Source: Solanum dulcamara (taxonomy: Eukaryota > Streptophyta > Magnoliopsida > Solanales > Solanaceae). Taken from it: a stretch of 64,000 nt of DNA. The notes under the pieces were generated by a model. That model had not been told where the DNA came from. It did not search any database and was given only the letters and a program-made list of their open reading frames with translations. The translations under genes were made by a program, and so were the position numbers. Position 1 is the first letter of the stretch. Each line of letters starts with the position of its first letter. Shown in pieces: positions 11,636-23,735 of this stretch. The DNA is taken from the NCBI RefSeq assembly GCF_947179165.1, contig NC_077243.1:31138001-31202000 (forward strand), given 5' to 3'.

Positions 11636-13742
11636 TATCACGACCCAACCTAGGGCATAGTCGTAACACGATAATTGAAACCCCGAAGGACTTCAACCAA
11701 GACTCTTGTACATATCATAATTATTCTGAAGGTAAAGCAAAAATGGAAACATCATAAGAGAATCTAAATCATGAATACAAATTTAAGAATGACACATGAC
11801 AACATAAAATCGAAACATTTGTCCAAATAGATGCCTCTACTTATGAATATTGGCGGGAGATAAGACGTATCCCTAGCTCACCCTCAATATAAAATATAGC
11901 AAAAGTCTTTAAAAATAATAACTAACTCAATAAATAGTCCCCGATAAATGAGGACTCACCACAACCGTTGGATAGGAAATCTTAACTAGCCACGTAGATA
12001 AGTGTGATCTTCAACCTCAACCCCTATATTATGAGAAAATATAGTCAAAAAGTATACATTAGTACGTTGGAATATACTAAGTATGTGGGCGTGACATGCA
12101 ACGTAAATCATGGAATGCATTGGTTAAGCAAATCACATGGTAAGATGAGGTAACTAAAGATATGAGAAAATTATATTGGCCAAAGCGTTTAAAAAGCAAA
12201 ATTTAAAATCATAGCATACCTAAGAAATCATACATATGTGGGATAGGAACCATAACCAACAATAAGATCATGCGAGGTATAACATAGAATCCCATTATCT
12301 CCCCATACAATGAAGAAAAAGGGGAATCTACTTGCCAAGGTAGACTCTACCCCGCTAAGCGGGTCATGCATATGCTATATGTGGATCCACTAGCTAGTCC
12401 ATGAAGGAAATCCTATAGTGGCATGTAGTTATAAGATAAGAGACTTTATATAAGGACCCCATATTTTGAGCCCCCACCTAAAGTCCACATTTGGTGCTAA
12501 GTCAAATCCCACGGAATACATCCATAGCATAGAAATCATAATTTCATATATCATAGTCATTATCATACGTTTGAAATCATGGAGTAGCTCATTTTCATAA
12601 CATACTTGTAATGTGAAAATTTTCCTTTCATCTTTACAATCATATTTTTATAATTCATATTATTTGGCCTTAGGTCACCACATAGGGCCCTAAGTCACCT
12701 TACTTCATAACTTGCATGAAAATCATCCTTCGAGACATACTTATGGTCCATGATCATAATTGAAATACATAATCATAATTCATACTTGGAAATTCATGAT
12801 CATAACTTATACTTGAAATTTAGGTAAGACATGAATGCATGATCAATTGATTTGAATATCATGTAATTGACTTGAAAACATGCATGATCATTAACTTTAT
12901 ATCAACCCATACATAACTCATATAGATAATATTATTAGAAAGTATAATTGAAAATGTTCATAATTTTCATCATGAAACCTAAAGATCAAAATAGGAGAAT
13001 TCATGGGAAAACTCTTCAATTCAATGCAATAACCATCAATTTATATCAAAATAGACTCATGATCATACTTTGAATCATAATTTATGCAATAGGAGTAGAT
13101 ATCATAAGACCCATAAAATACCATACTTTAATATGATACAAAACCTTGAGAAATTTATTGAGCTTCATAAATGAAAGAATCCATGAATCAATACCCATAT
13201 ATCTTAAGTGAGAACACTAAATAATTTGGAAGAACTTGAGAGTTTTGATGGAGAGATTGAGTGAATTTACTTGAACTCTTTAATGGATTCCTTAAGAGTG
13301 TTTTGTAAAGAGAGAAATATTTGAGTAGGTGAATTGTAGAAGAATGAATAGAATTAGAGGTTTAGGCTAATTTATAGTGCTGAATTAGGTCCTAAAAATG
13401 TCTAGGTTCATTATCTAACAATTTAGCGAAAAAGTCTAAAATTCCCTTACTAAAAACTAAATTCAGCCAAAAATATACTGCCAGGTACGCAACGCTGAGG
13501 CAAGAAAGTCCGCAATGCAGACTTGTTGCGGGCCTTACTGATTTGCCAGTTCCTTGATAAATCTATCTTTTGATCTACGGATTCCTAAAAATCTACAAAG
13601 ACTATTTTTTCTATAGATTTTGACCCCCTGATCGATATTCTAAACTCGTATTTTCTAAGCAAATTAAGAATAATGCATTACTTGAGCAGCCTATTCTCAA
13701 GGCATTCTTAAGGCACTTGTGAGCATCTTGAGGGATGTTACA
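11636..13742 (-). mobile_element. Solo LTR of a B-like chromovirus, reverse orientation
   Basis: 2107 bp. On the minus strand it starts TGTAACATCC at 13742 and ends GGGTCGTGATA at 11636 (expected CA end, one change). Flanks are TTTGC and TTTGT. There is no internal region and no coding capacity, so it is a solo LTR, normally produced by recombination between the two LTRs of one insertion. The U3 part (about 13480-13540) has a GC-rich inverted word, CCGCAA...TTGCGG. The splice-donor position seen in related LTRs reads AAG|ATATAT here (near 13205), so it is decayed. Confidence 0.85.
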
Positions 13743-13747
13743 TTTGT
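13743..13747. repeat. Target-site duplication, right (TTTGT)
   Basis: Right partner of TTTGC at 11631-11635. The B2 pol frame continues directly after it. Confidence 0.7.
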
Positions 13748-16000
13748 CAAATGCAATAAATGTGAGTTTTGGTTAAGAGAGTTGGGTTTTCTTGGTCATA
13801 TTGTGTCTGGTGAAGGGATTATAGTCGATTCTAAAAAAATCGAGTCGGTGAAGAATTGGCCTAGACCAATATCTCCTTCAGATATTAGAAGTTTCTTTGG
13901 CCTATCCGGATACTATAGAATATTTGTGGAAGGTTTTTCATTGATCTCATCACCTTTGACCAAGTTCATTCAAAATAAGGTGAAATTTCAATGGTCGGAA
14001 GTATGTGAAAAGAGTTTTTAATAGTTGAAGGATTGTCTCACTACTACTCCTATCTTGACATTGCCAGAAGGGTCTGATGGCTTCATGGTATATTGTGATA
14101 CTTCAAGGTTTAGTCGTGGTTGTGTATTGATGCAACATGGTAAGGTAATAGCCTATGCTTCTAGTCAACTTAAGATGCATAAACGAAACTATCCAACCCA
14201 TGATTTTAAACTAGCGATGGTTGTGTTTGCTGTGAATATTTGCAGGAACTATCTTTATGGTGTCCATGTGGATGTGTTCATAGACCATAAGAGTTTACAA
14301 TATGAGTTTAAGAAAAAAGACTTAAACCTTTGGCAAATGATATGGCTTGAATTATTAAAGGACTATGACATGAGTGTACTGTATCATCCGAGCAAAGCTA
14401 ATATGGTTGCCGATGCAGTAAGTAGATTATCCATGAGTAGTGTTGCACATCCTGAAGAAGGTAAGAAAAAATTGATCAAAGATGTTTGTAGATTGACATA
14501 TTTAGGTGTGCAGTTGGTTGAGTCCAGTGATAGAGGTGTTCTTGTGTATAATGGTTCGGAATCATCTCTTGTTACTAATGTTAGGGCTAAACAAGACCAT
14601 GATCCGGTGCTAGTCGAGTTAAAGAAGTAGGTGGCTGAAAAATCTATTGAGGCTTTCTCCCAAAGTAGAGATGGTGTGCTATGTTACCAAGGTCGGTTGT
14701 GTGTACCCAATATTGATGGGTTGAGAGATTTGATTGTTAATGAAGCCCATAGTTACCAATATTTGATTCATACGGGTTCCACCAAGATGTATCAATACTT
14801 GAGTGATGCGCATTGGTAGAGTGGTATGAACAAGGACATAGTAGGGTTTGTAGCTAAGTGTCCAAATTTATAACAAGTCAAAGTCGAGCATCAAAGACTG
14901 GGAGGTCTAGCCCTAGATATTGAAATTCCTACTTAGAAGTGGGAAGGTGTGAATATGGATTTTGTAACGGGTTTGCCTCGTACTAAGAATCAACATGATT
15001 CCATTTGGGTTGTTGTAGATTGGATGACCAAGTAGGCTCATTTTCTATCGGGTAAGACTTCTTACACAACCGAAGATTATGCTAAGTTGTATGTTCATGA
15101 ATTGGTAATACTTTATGGTGGGACCTTGTCCATCATATCGGATCAAGGTGCACAATTCACTTCATACTTTTGGAAGTCATTTCAGAAGGGTCTTGATACA
15201 AAGGTTAAGTTAAGTATCACTTTACATCCTCAAATCGACGACCAAGCTGAAAGAATGATTCAAACTTTAGAGGATATGGTAAGGGCATGTGTTATCGATT
15301 TTAAAAGGAGTTGGTATTAATATTTTTCATTGATTGAGTTTGCCTATAATAATAGCTATCACTCTAGCATACAAATGGCTTCCTTTGAAGCATTTCTAGG
15401 AGGAGATGTAGATCCCCGGTGGGATAGTTTTAAGTAGGTGAGATGTCCTTGATTGGTCCAGATTTGGTGATAGATACTATGGAGAAGGTAAGATTCATAA
15501 GGGAGAGGTTGAAGATGGATCTAAATTCCTATTCCGATATTAGAAAAAGAGAGCTTAAAATTTGAAGTAGATGATTGGGTCTATTTATAGGTTTCACCCA
15601 TGAAGAGTGTAATGCATTTTGGTAAGAAAGGGAAATTGAGTCCTAGATATGTTGAACCTTATATGATATTGAGACGTGTTTGCAAAGTGGCTTATGAGTT
15701 AGATTTTCCACTTGTACTAGCCATAGTTCACCCGGTATTTCATGTTTCTATGTTGAGGAAGTTCATGGATGAACCAAACTCCATTGTGCCATGAGAAAAT
15801 TTATGGGTTGAGGAAAATTTAAATTATGAAGAAGTTTCGGTGGAAATCTTAGACCGGCAAGTTAAGAAAAGTTAAGAAGTTAAGGAACAAGGAATTTGTG
15901 TCCATCAAAGTGTTATGGTGGAATCAACAAGTCGAAAGTGCTATGTGGGAGGTGGAGGCAAATATGATGAGATAATACCGGTACCTTTTTCCCTCTACTC
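13748..16000 (+). pseudogene. pol: B2 pol pseudogene, right part (RT end, RH, IN, chromodomain-like)
   Basis: Continuation of B2 pol. Stretch 13719-14021 ends RT and the connection ([21 protein letters not shown]). RNase H and the linker run 14025-14630, then the integrase zinc region to 14819. Integrase core aspartates are present (MDF near 14955, ISDQG near 15139). The catalytic Glu region (FEAF, about 15387) is shifted in frame. The chromodomain-like end is at 15600-15985, with VHPVFHVSMLRKF. Stops at 14817, 14934 and 15033 sit at the same codons as B1 stops 6953, 7070 and 7169. Unlike B1, this copy keeps the RT-RNase H connection. Confidence 0.85.
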
Positions 16001-16882
16001 AAACCTAAAGTAGTAAGTTGTTCTTACTTGAGATAAATAAAACTCTTACATATTTATTTTATCCAATGTCATTCATATGCATGCATGTTCATGAAAAAAT
16101 TAATTTTTCAGTCATGTTCCGTTGAAGTTTACATGTTCCATGTATATTAAGATGCCATTAGGTTCATGTTGGGTTGCTAGTCGTTTTTCCGTGTCCTTCC
16201 TATGAGAAGTTAATATCATTCAAGCATAAATATTTCCAAGAAGGAGATATTGTAAGATCCCGGAAATTGGAAAGTTGGAACCAAGGAAAAAATTCTCGAA
16301 ATATTGAACTGACCCAAATATGTGAGTTACTTTTACATCTCGTAGATCTCTCTACATCTCGTAAAGTTGAGTCATAGAGTGTCTCCTCAAGCATAAATAG
16401 ATCTTTCCCTTAGGAGAGGTTCTACGACTAAATAGGATGAGTCATCGTCCTGTTGACATATCCTAGAAATCCCTCGTCAACCATAATTCAGAGGCCTTAT
16501 TCAAAGTTTCCCCAAGACCAAGGTGACGACTTGACAGGATGGGTCATAGAAGACCTTACGGGTCATAATAACCACCTATTGCAAAACTTCAGAGACCGTA
16601 AAAAAATTACAAGTTTTGGGACCTGCAGGACGAGCCTCAAGTACAACTTGTTTTCAAGTTGACGGGTCGTAAACATGACCTACTCCCAAACTTCAGAGAC
16701 TCAAGTTTTAGATCTTTTCTCAGACATGCAAGACGAGTTATATAAATGACTTGTAATGCTTTCGAAGACCCATAGGAATAGGTTCGCAGGTTTAAAAATC
16801 CAAAGTTTAATGAGGGGTAATTGTGTCTTTTTCAATGTTTAGTTCAATAAATCTAAACATATTTATGGTCAAGTTTAAAGTC

Positions 16883-16890
16883 TATAAATA
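16883..16890 (+). promoter_or_regulatory. TATA box candidate in B LTR
   Basis: TATAAATA in U3, with a matching TATAAAAA at 8909-8916 in the central LTR. A pyrimidine-rich leader follows, as expected for an RNA polymerase II start in an LTR. Confidence 0.5.
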
Positions 16891-17040
16891 TTCAATTCTT
16901 CAAATTCCTCATCCTATTCAACTCATTCTCCCGAAAATTTGACTAAGGCAATAACAAAGTCTCTCAAGGTTTCTCTCCAAATTCAAGCTAGGGTTTCTAG
17001 AGTTCTTCAAGATTCTTCTTCAATTCTTAGTGAGTTTAAG

Positions 17041-17050
17041 CAAGGTATGT
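17041..17050 (+). promoter_or_regulatory. Putative 5' splice site in B LTR
   Basis: CAAG|GTATGT fits the plant donor consensus. The same word occurs at the corresponding place in the A2 LTRs (49055 and 56543), the forward LTR piece at 40682 and the B3 LTR (47869-47860, minus strand). Confidence 0.45.
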
Positions 17051-18512
17051 GGGGATTGATTCATGGGTCCTATCCATTCATGAAGTCCCAAAGTTTTTAT
17101 TCAATTTATAATTGATTATGAACCCTAGTTTTGATGATTTGCATTGAGCTTATTTAATTCCGTTTATAAATATTATCAATGATCATTATAAGCATGTTCT
17201 CCTATGAATTGCATGTATTTAAAATAAGTTATAGATGTCTTTGCATAAAGCTATTTTCCAGCAATGATTATGCATTAAATATGAGTTTATGAGTTGATAA
17301 TAAGTTAAATGATTTACAATGAAAGTTTTCAACGATTTAAGTTGAGATTACGAATTTAAGGTTGAAGTATGATGATGATCAAAGTTAATATCAAAGATGC
17401 TATTATAGTGTGATAAGTCCAATTCTCACACAAGTATGTTTCAAGATGGTGATAAGGACAATTCTCACCAAAGTTATGGATTCCTATGGATCAGTAAGTT
17501 AAGATGAGTTATTCATAATATGTTTTAAAGATGAATTGATATGCAGTTACTGTCTTTCCCTATTATGTTATGAACATATTTTTATGAGTTTCCTTGGGAT
17601 ATTACCTAAGCACCGAGAGTGATTCTAGGTGTGGTTCAATCTAGTAACGCAGTTAGTTACCCAAGGGAATCCTAGTAGCAACCTAAAATTCCAAACTACG
17701 TTGCCTATATATGCTTCCTTCATGGCCTAGCTAGTGGATCCACATAGCCCAGTTGAATAGTTAATTTTGGAGTATGCCCTAGCAAGGTAGCCTCCCCTGT
17801 TTCAATGTAGGAGTCATCGAATTCCATGTAATAACTCGCATGGTCTTAGTTGTCGGTTAATGGTCCTATATCACACAAGTTGAAGTTAAGTTATGAGATT
17901 TCAAGTTATGAGTTTACGATAATTTTTTTATAATATGCATTGACCAAGAGCTTCTTATGTTTTAAATTGCTTTTAAGCTTTACTCATATTCATCATGATT
18001 AATCATGCATCTTAAGACATATTGATTAAGTTCTTTAACTTGTTCATGCATACCTTACATACTTAGTATATTCTAACATACTAACGCATAGTCTGCCTAT
18101 ATTGTCTAATAATGTAGGGATGGACGACACTCACGATCATCCTATTCGTGACTAGTCATTTCCCTAGATTTCTCAAGAAGTTGGTGAGTTCTCATTCTAT
18201 CGAGGACATGACTTTTATTCATGTTACTATTTTTTTGAATTTCTTCAGTTGTTAGGATAAGCTAGGAACTTGTCCTAATACCCTCAAGGGTTAAACTAGA
18301 GGCATGTTTAGACGATAATTTGATATAGTCTATACTGACATTGATTGATTAATTTTATCCCTTAATACCATACCCTTTAATATTATTACTTCCATTTGTC
18401 TTTAGTGTATTATTTACCTTATGTATGCAACGTATGCTAAGATGGCTTATGGTTGGGGTCTATCGCATCCCGATCACCATGTCGCAGCTTGACCCTAGTT
18501 TGGGTCTTAACA

Positions 18513-19465
18513 ACAAATAGCTAGGTAGAGCGTATAATACAGACTTTGGAGGATATATTGAGAGACTGTGCCATGGATTTCAAAGGTAATTGGGATGATC
18601 ATTTAACTCTTATTGAGTTTGCAACCAATAATAGCTTCTATTCGAGCATTCAAATGGCTTATTTTGATATTCTGTATGGGAGAAGATATAGATTGCCAAT
18701 TGGTTGGTTTGAAGTTGGTGAAGTTGAGTTGATTGTTCCAAAATTAGTACAGTATATGATGGATAAGGTGAAGATCATCCAGAAGAAGTTGCAGACTACT
18801 CAGAGTCTCTAAAAATCCTACACCGATATTAGAGGAAGGTATTTGGAGTTCGAACTAAATGATTAGTATATTTAATGGTTTAACCCTTGAAGGGTGTAAT
18901 AAGATTTGGGAAGAAAGGGTAGCTTAGTCCCCACTGCATTGGCCCTTATTCAATTGTGAAGAGGGTTGGTAAAATAGCCTATGAGTTGGAGTCATAACAA
19001 AAGTTAGCAACTATTCACCTAGTGTTTCACATCTCTATGCTTAAGAAGTGTTTGAGAGATCTTTTACTTGTTGTCCCGACTAATAACATTAGGGTGAAAG
19101 AGAGTTTTATTTATGAAGAGATTTTGGTTAGGATTCTAGATAGACAAGTTTACAAATTGAGAACCAAGGGCATAACATTCATCTAAGTTCTATGGCAAAA
19201 TTAGTTTGTTGAAGAGGCTACATGGGAAGCTGAAGAGGATATGAAATCTAGATACCCCCATCTATTCATACCTCCTAATGATGATGTAAATGGTAATATT
19301 CCTTTCCATATCTTTGAGTTGATGTTCATTCTGAGTTTGAGTATTTGATACGTATTCTTGAGTCTGAGTAGTTGATTGTTCGAATGTTTGATTGTTAAGT
19401 TCTTGATTGTATTCATGCCTTGAGTAAATCCTTATCTTGGTCTTCATTCGAGGATGAATGATCCC
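18513..19465 (+). pseudogene. pol: A1 pol pseudogene, integrase end and chromodomain-like tail
   Basis: Continuation of A1 after the B block. It begins at the codons equivalent to A2 54651 (GQAERT in A2). The open stretch 18546-18812 encodes the end of the integrase core. The position of the catalytic Glu reads YFDILYGRR, where A2 has PYEALYGRR, so Glu is Asp. The tail contains TIHLVFHISMLKKC (about 19010) and VEEATWEAEEDMKSRYPHL (about 19208-19262), the typical end of Tekay/Del-like chromoviruses, thought to guide integration into heterochromatin. About 1.5 kb of pol between 2845 and 18513 is missing. Confidence 0.8.
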
Positions 19466-19478
19466 AAGGGGGAGATAT
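19466..19478 (+). promoter_or_regulatory. A1 polypurine tract
   Basis: AAGGGGGAGATAT immediately before TGTAACACC, preceded by the CATTCGAGGATGAATG phrase that also precedes the A2 3' LTR (55560). Confidence 0.75.
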
Positions 19479-20590
19479 TGTAACACCTCGAGTCATTCTA
19501 GCCTAGACTATGATTGGGAACCATGAGAAAGGTTGAGAAAAATAAACTGATCAGTGAACTCGAGTGTCCTCTACGACCCGTATATTATTCAATGAGTCGT
19601 AGGGATGACTCGTAGACCCTCCCTACGATCGACCTTATGATTGTAAAGGTTCTTATGAGTCATAAAAGGGAATTGTAGAACCCCTTGAAATTTAGTCAAA
19701 ATCCAAAAAACTTAAAACGTTCCTACGAGTGATATAGACAAGTCATCAAAAATTCTATAAGTCATATAAATAACTCATAGAAGAGATTTAGAGAATCAGG
19801 CTTTCAGGTTTCTGAGAATATGCACGATGAATCATTTCTACGACTCGTCGAGTAGTTGACGACTCTTATACTAGAGTTGTAGACCTATTTTCCTTTTTTA
19901 GTCCAAGTCTATGAATGGGTTTTTATGAATAGAACTGACCCATAGATGGCCAGAGTCAATTTTATAAAGGGTATTCTTGTCTTTTCCTACCTTTCCATGT
20001 CAATACCTCGACCTTTTGGGACTATTTTAAGTCCCTACGCCAAAAGCTCTCATTAACACTTAGTTTAATTGAGAGCAAGAATTGGAGAGGAAATAGAGCT
20101 AGGGTTCAAGCGCACACTTCCACCCTTTTCAAGTTCGATTGTTCTACAAATTCCATGTATGTAAGGCTAAACTAAAACATGGACTTTTTTCCTCGATGTG
20201 ACCATGATTGTGATAGATTGATTGTGAATGGATTGAGTCCCCTTGATTGTGTTTATTGAGAATTGTTTTCCTAAAATTTACATGTTTTACTGATTATTGA
20301 TAAACTCATGCTTTTCTACAAACTAATTCTTGAACAAATGATTTTTCAAAAATGAACACTATTAAACTTCCCCAACCCATTTCTGAATAGTTTTGAACAT
20401 ATTTTCCCATAACCCTTACACTCAGAATATTGTAGAGATGTTGAGAAAGTAAAGGAATTTCCCATGCTACGTTTATCTCATTAAATCAAGCAACTCATTT
20501 GAAAATTTTGAAAATCACCTCAAGGCCCTTCTACTCAACCAATTCTTGTCATGCAACTGTTGTTAATCAAGTAAGTAATTAAGTAATTAG
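19479..20590 (+). repeat. A1 3' LTR, truncated at its right end
   Basis: Starts TGTAACACCTCGAG after the polypurine tract. U3 holds repeated CTACGACCCGTA / GAGTCGTAG words (19570-19880). Near 20150 CATGTATGTAAGGC aligns with the donor-like AAGGTATGTAAGGC of other LTRs, with a decayed exon side. The U3 does not match that of A2 although the coding regions are close. The right end is lost near 20590, where sequence preceding a D-type LTR begins; the junction is approximate. Confidence 0.6.
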
Positions 20591-20956
20591 AGTAAGTAAT
20601 GAGACCATTACCTTAGATTTGATGTTCGGAGCAGAGCAATCGAGAGAGTTTTAGGAGTTGTAGGGTGAGTATAGGAGGAAATTGGGGAAACTATTCCCCC
20701 TACTCTATACTGACCCTGATGTCCCGCCATGGTGGTACGGTCCTGCCATAGCAGCCTCGCCACAGCAGGATCTCAACTTCCATAGTGGGGTCAGATCTAG
20801 AAGATGGTATGTTTTCATTTCCTTTTTTTTGTCTTGTTTCCCTAAATCAGTGTTCCATGATGAGTTAACTAGTTAGTTTCAAAATTACTTCAATAGACTT
20901 GTGCCTACTCCTTCACTTATCATTCGGGGATGAATGCGGGATAAATTGGTATCTAT
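20591..20956 (+). other. 3' non-coding end of a D/Athila-type internal region
   Basis: No gene. It contains GCCATGGTGGTACGGTCCTG- and CATAGCAGCC-like words, and ends with GGATGAATGCGGGATAAATTGG just before the LTR. This parallels GATGAGCATTGGGTAAATTGG before the LTR at 27943, so it is read as the fragment next to a 3' LTR. Confidence 0.5.
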
Positions 20957-23098
20957 TATAATGACCTGAACCATCATTACTTAGTAGGAAAATATTTCGT
21001 GAAGACTAGGTTGTCCGGACCCGCACTATCCTGCCAAAATGAGCATAATCTCTCCATAGGGGGATGGGAGCCCCCACATTGGGATGGGAGCCGCTATGGT
21101 GACATAGTCAGGACCAGAATTGAGGACGCGAAATCTTATTACTTTACTTTCTCCCTTAAGTTCCCAAATAGACTACGGTCTCCCTAAAAACCCTTAAAAG
21201 GTTGCTCTAGGCTTGCGAAGTAGGGATAGGAGTTAATATAGTGCAGGGAAGGCTATAACTCATATATTTAATGCCTACTTACATCATGTTATTTTCTGAA
21301 AGCTAGGATTGTAGCTACAATACCTCTCTACAGCTGCTTGGCACCTAGGTAGGATAGGGTTTCTCATTTGAGTAGTTATAAATTTGTTTCCATCACTTAA
21401 TATAATGTACATTGACTAGAAATTTCATGCCTAGGCATTCGGGCATAGAGTTGGAGTAGTTGCATATGTATCCCTAGTTGTTAAAGATGATGTGTACTAT
21501 GTGGGGGAGAGTCGTCTAGTGAATTAGAGGTAGGTGATGGTTGTTTTCCTTGTCTATGTTATATATACCTGTTAACTACTCCATTATTTGTATACCTATA
21601 TGAGAATTTGGGAAATAGTAATGAACCTAATGAAATAACTAATTGTGATCAATTACATGCAATAAACATATTAATTAGCTATATAACTACGTGAGACTGT
21701 TCATTGTGATTGTGATTATGGTTGTGGTTGTGATTGATTGGATCGGATGTCATATTCTAACATATTTTTGGATCGGGTATCACGTTTTGACACATAATTA
21801 GATTGGGTTTTATGTTCCGACACATCATTGGATCGGGTGTCACATTCTGACATTTATTAGATCATGTGTTAGGTTTTGACATATTATTAAATCGGGCGTC
21901 ACATTCCGACATACTAACAATTTGGGTATGGATTCCATGAGAGGACCAAGTATGTGCTTATGGTTCCTTTAGAGAACTAATTGGTAACTATCATCTCATG
22001 AATAAATATGATTATATGTTCAAGGACTGAAAGATTGACACAAATATAATTAATCATGCTCATTCTATAAACTGGTTCAAGTTAACGACTTCTTGGAAGT
22101 CCTATTGATGCTATATTTGTGATATGATTGTGTATCATCTGTTTGACTATACTATGGTTATCTTTTGTATTTTATAGAATCAGGTATTAGGTTGCGTGTG
22201 ATCAAGTGGAGAGTAGTTGTTGTGTTGTTAAGTTGGAATTTTATGACTTAGAGTCTGATTATATTATGATCCTTTTATTGTAAGTGATAGTGAGGGTCAG
22301 AAATATCTAGTGGGTGTTGTAGTGGAGTGACTGGGTTCTTCTTTATGAAGGGAGTTTGGTCTCGAATGGTTAGTAAAGCCTTGCTGCTTAGTAGAAAGGT
22401 GGTTAAGGGATGTAGTTTTGGCATATGGACTTGTGAGTGTAGAATGTTAGCATAATAGACTTAGTGGTGGTGTGTGTTTGGGAACTTTTCTCTATGATAG
22501 TAGGGTTAGGCTTTGATCTAGGGTGGAGTTGGAAGTAGAGTAGGTAAGATAAAAAAACAAGTGTGTTAGTTGCGGTTAACATAATCAAAATGGTAAGAGT
22601 ACGTGGATAGGAGTTGGGGTTATGTATTTCTTTCTATCATTATTTCTTCTAGTTGAATCTTTATATTATACACTGGGTATCGGGTTGAACGATGATTCCT
22701 AACATTATATATTGTTTTTATTGATACTACTCTTGCTATGCATTTAGCATAGTCTGGTTGCAGGACTAGTGATATTTTATAGGTGAAAACGAATATGATC
22801 TTCGACAACTTCTACTCTTTCTTCTTGTGGTGGGAGCTCTGTCATTATTTTATTTTTATATCATGTATTCTTTGAAGCTCTTGTACCTTTTGAAAATAAT
22901 ATCCTTGGGGTGCTTGCATGTTTCGTTATAATTAACTTTAGAGCTAGAAATTAATTTATGTAACTTCAGATCTTTCTTAGGCTGTTAGTTTTTACTATGT
23001 TAACCTTCGGCATGTTATAATCGATTAGGGGTTAAGAGTTCTCCTACCTAGGTATTTATAGTAAGTGTCCAAATGGCCCGATAGATTAGGTCGTGAAA
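20957..23098 (+). repeat. D-type LTR 1
   Basis: About 2.14 kb. It starts TATAATGACC (TG changed to TA) and ends about GGTCGTGAAA, and shares landmarks with LTR 2 (27943-31162): CAGCTGCTT...AATTGAGTAGTTA and ATGCCTAGGC(A/T)TT(C/T)GGGCA. No primer-binding site follows; Athila-like gag sequence starts immediately. It contains a 31-bp minisatellite at 21738-21925. It is about 1 kb shorter than LTR 2, so the two are not simple partners of one insertion. Confidence 0.65.
21738..21925 (+). repeat. LTR minisatellite, about 6 units of 31 bp
   Basis: Units of the type GGATCGGGTGTCACATTCTGACA. The core is an inverted repeat TGTCA-N5-TGACA, perfect in the unit near 21838-21852, with one or a few changes in most of the others. 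Confidence 0.8.
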
Positions 23099-23735
23099 AT
23101 GAAAACTTCAACCGAGAAGGCCACTACAACCATGACAGTAATGCAATCGTGAGGAGAACTACAACCATGATAACTACTACAATCAGAATGGATATAACAA
23201 TTGAAATTGCAGCCTAGATAGGGAAAGCGATTGATCAAGAAAGAATATTAATAGAAATGAAAAGAGTGGTGCATGTATCCCACCAGGCAACCGATATAGG
23301 GGATCTAGAATTGTAAGGATTGAAGACATGATGATGAAAAAGTATTACTCTAGTGATGAAAATCTCTAGGAGATACGCAATGATAAGTAAAGTTTCATGC
23401 TACACCCATCAAACATATTGAACAACAATTGGGTCATATTTTCTCATCATTATATCTATGCCAAAAATGAACACTCCCATACAATACAATCTAGAATTAT
23501 AAAAGTAATGAACAGTGCATGGCAGTAACCACCCGAAGTGGCACCCAAATAGTGGATCCACTAATGCTAGTTATTGCAGATGATGCACATGACTCCGATT
23601 ATAGTGGGGATGAGAGAGGTGGAGCAATGAAATGCCTCAAAAGGGGGATAAAATGCTAAATTTAACGGTTGACAAAGGGAAAAAGGACACGTCAACTCCA
23701 ATTCCCATGTCGTAACCAAGCCCACCTTTTCTATA
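23099..23735 (+). pseudogene. gag: Athila-like gag C-terminal remnant
   Basis: Low-complexity Asn/Tyr-rich stretch (ENYNH-N-YNQNGYNN in one frame, 23150-23210), then fragments resembling the Gag end of Athila-lineage Gypsy elements, including a MNSAW-like word near 23510. Many stops and frame changes. The leader and most of Gag are missing, because the LTR end at 23098 is fused directly to this part. Assignment rests on recalled family features and on the clear protease that follows. Confidence 0.5.

Larger units (their letters stand above)
2846..18512 (+). mobile_element. B-family chromovirus tandem block (LTR-int-LTR-int-LTR)
   Basis: Two B-type internal regions in direct order, sharing a central LTR. 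The order is truncated LTR 2846-3863, internal B1, LTR 8290-10111 (3' end missing), internal B2 (5' end missing), and full LTR 16251-18512. It sits inside A1, whose RT ends at 2845 and whose integrase resumes at 18513. The left edge lacks about 1.2 kb of LTR compared with 16251-18512, and A1 lacks about 1.5 kb of pol compared with A2; one deletion across the boundary would explain both. B1 and B2 share several stop codons at the same codons, so both descend from one already broken sequence. Confidence 0.75.
16251..18512 (+). repeat. B2 3' LTR, full length
   Basis: 2262 bp from TGTAAGATCC (after AAGGAGATAT) to GTCTTAACA. It serves here as the reference for the B LTR. U3 carries GTTGACGGGTCGTAA-type words (16440-16790). 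A TATA-like TATAAATA lies at 16883-16890, and CAAGGTATGT (17041-17050) resembles a plant 5' splice site about 155 bp downstream. After the LTR, A1 integrase sequence resumes; the right flank reads ACAAA but no left partner survives. Confidence 0.85.

Noticed and set aside
20682..21187. Forward ORFs of 64 and 62 codons
   Set aside because: Non-coding 3' end and LTR of a D-type element; no match in the second LTR.
21700..21930. CRISPR-like array of 31-bp repeats
   Set aside because: Units are contiguous degenerate copies without unique spacers, inside a plant LTR.
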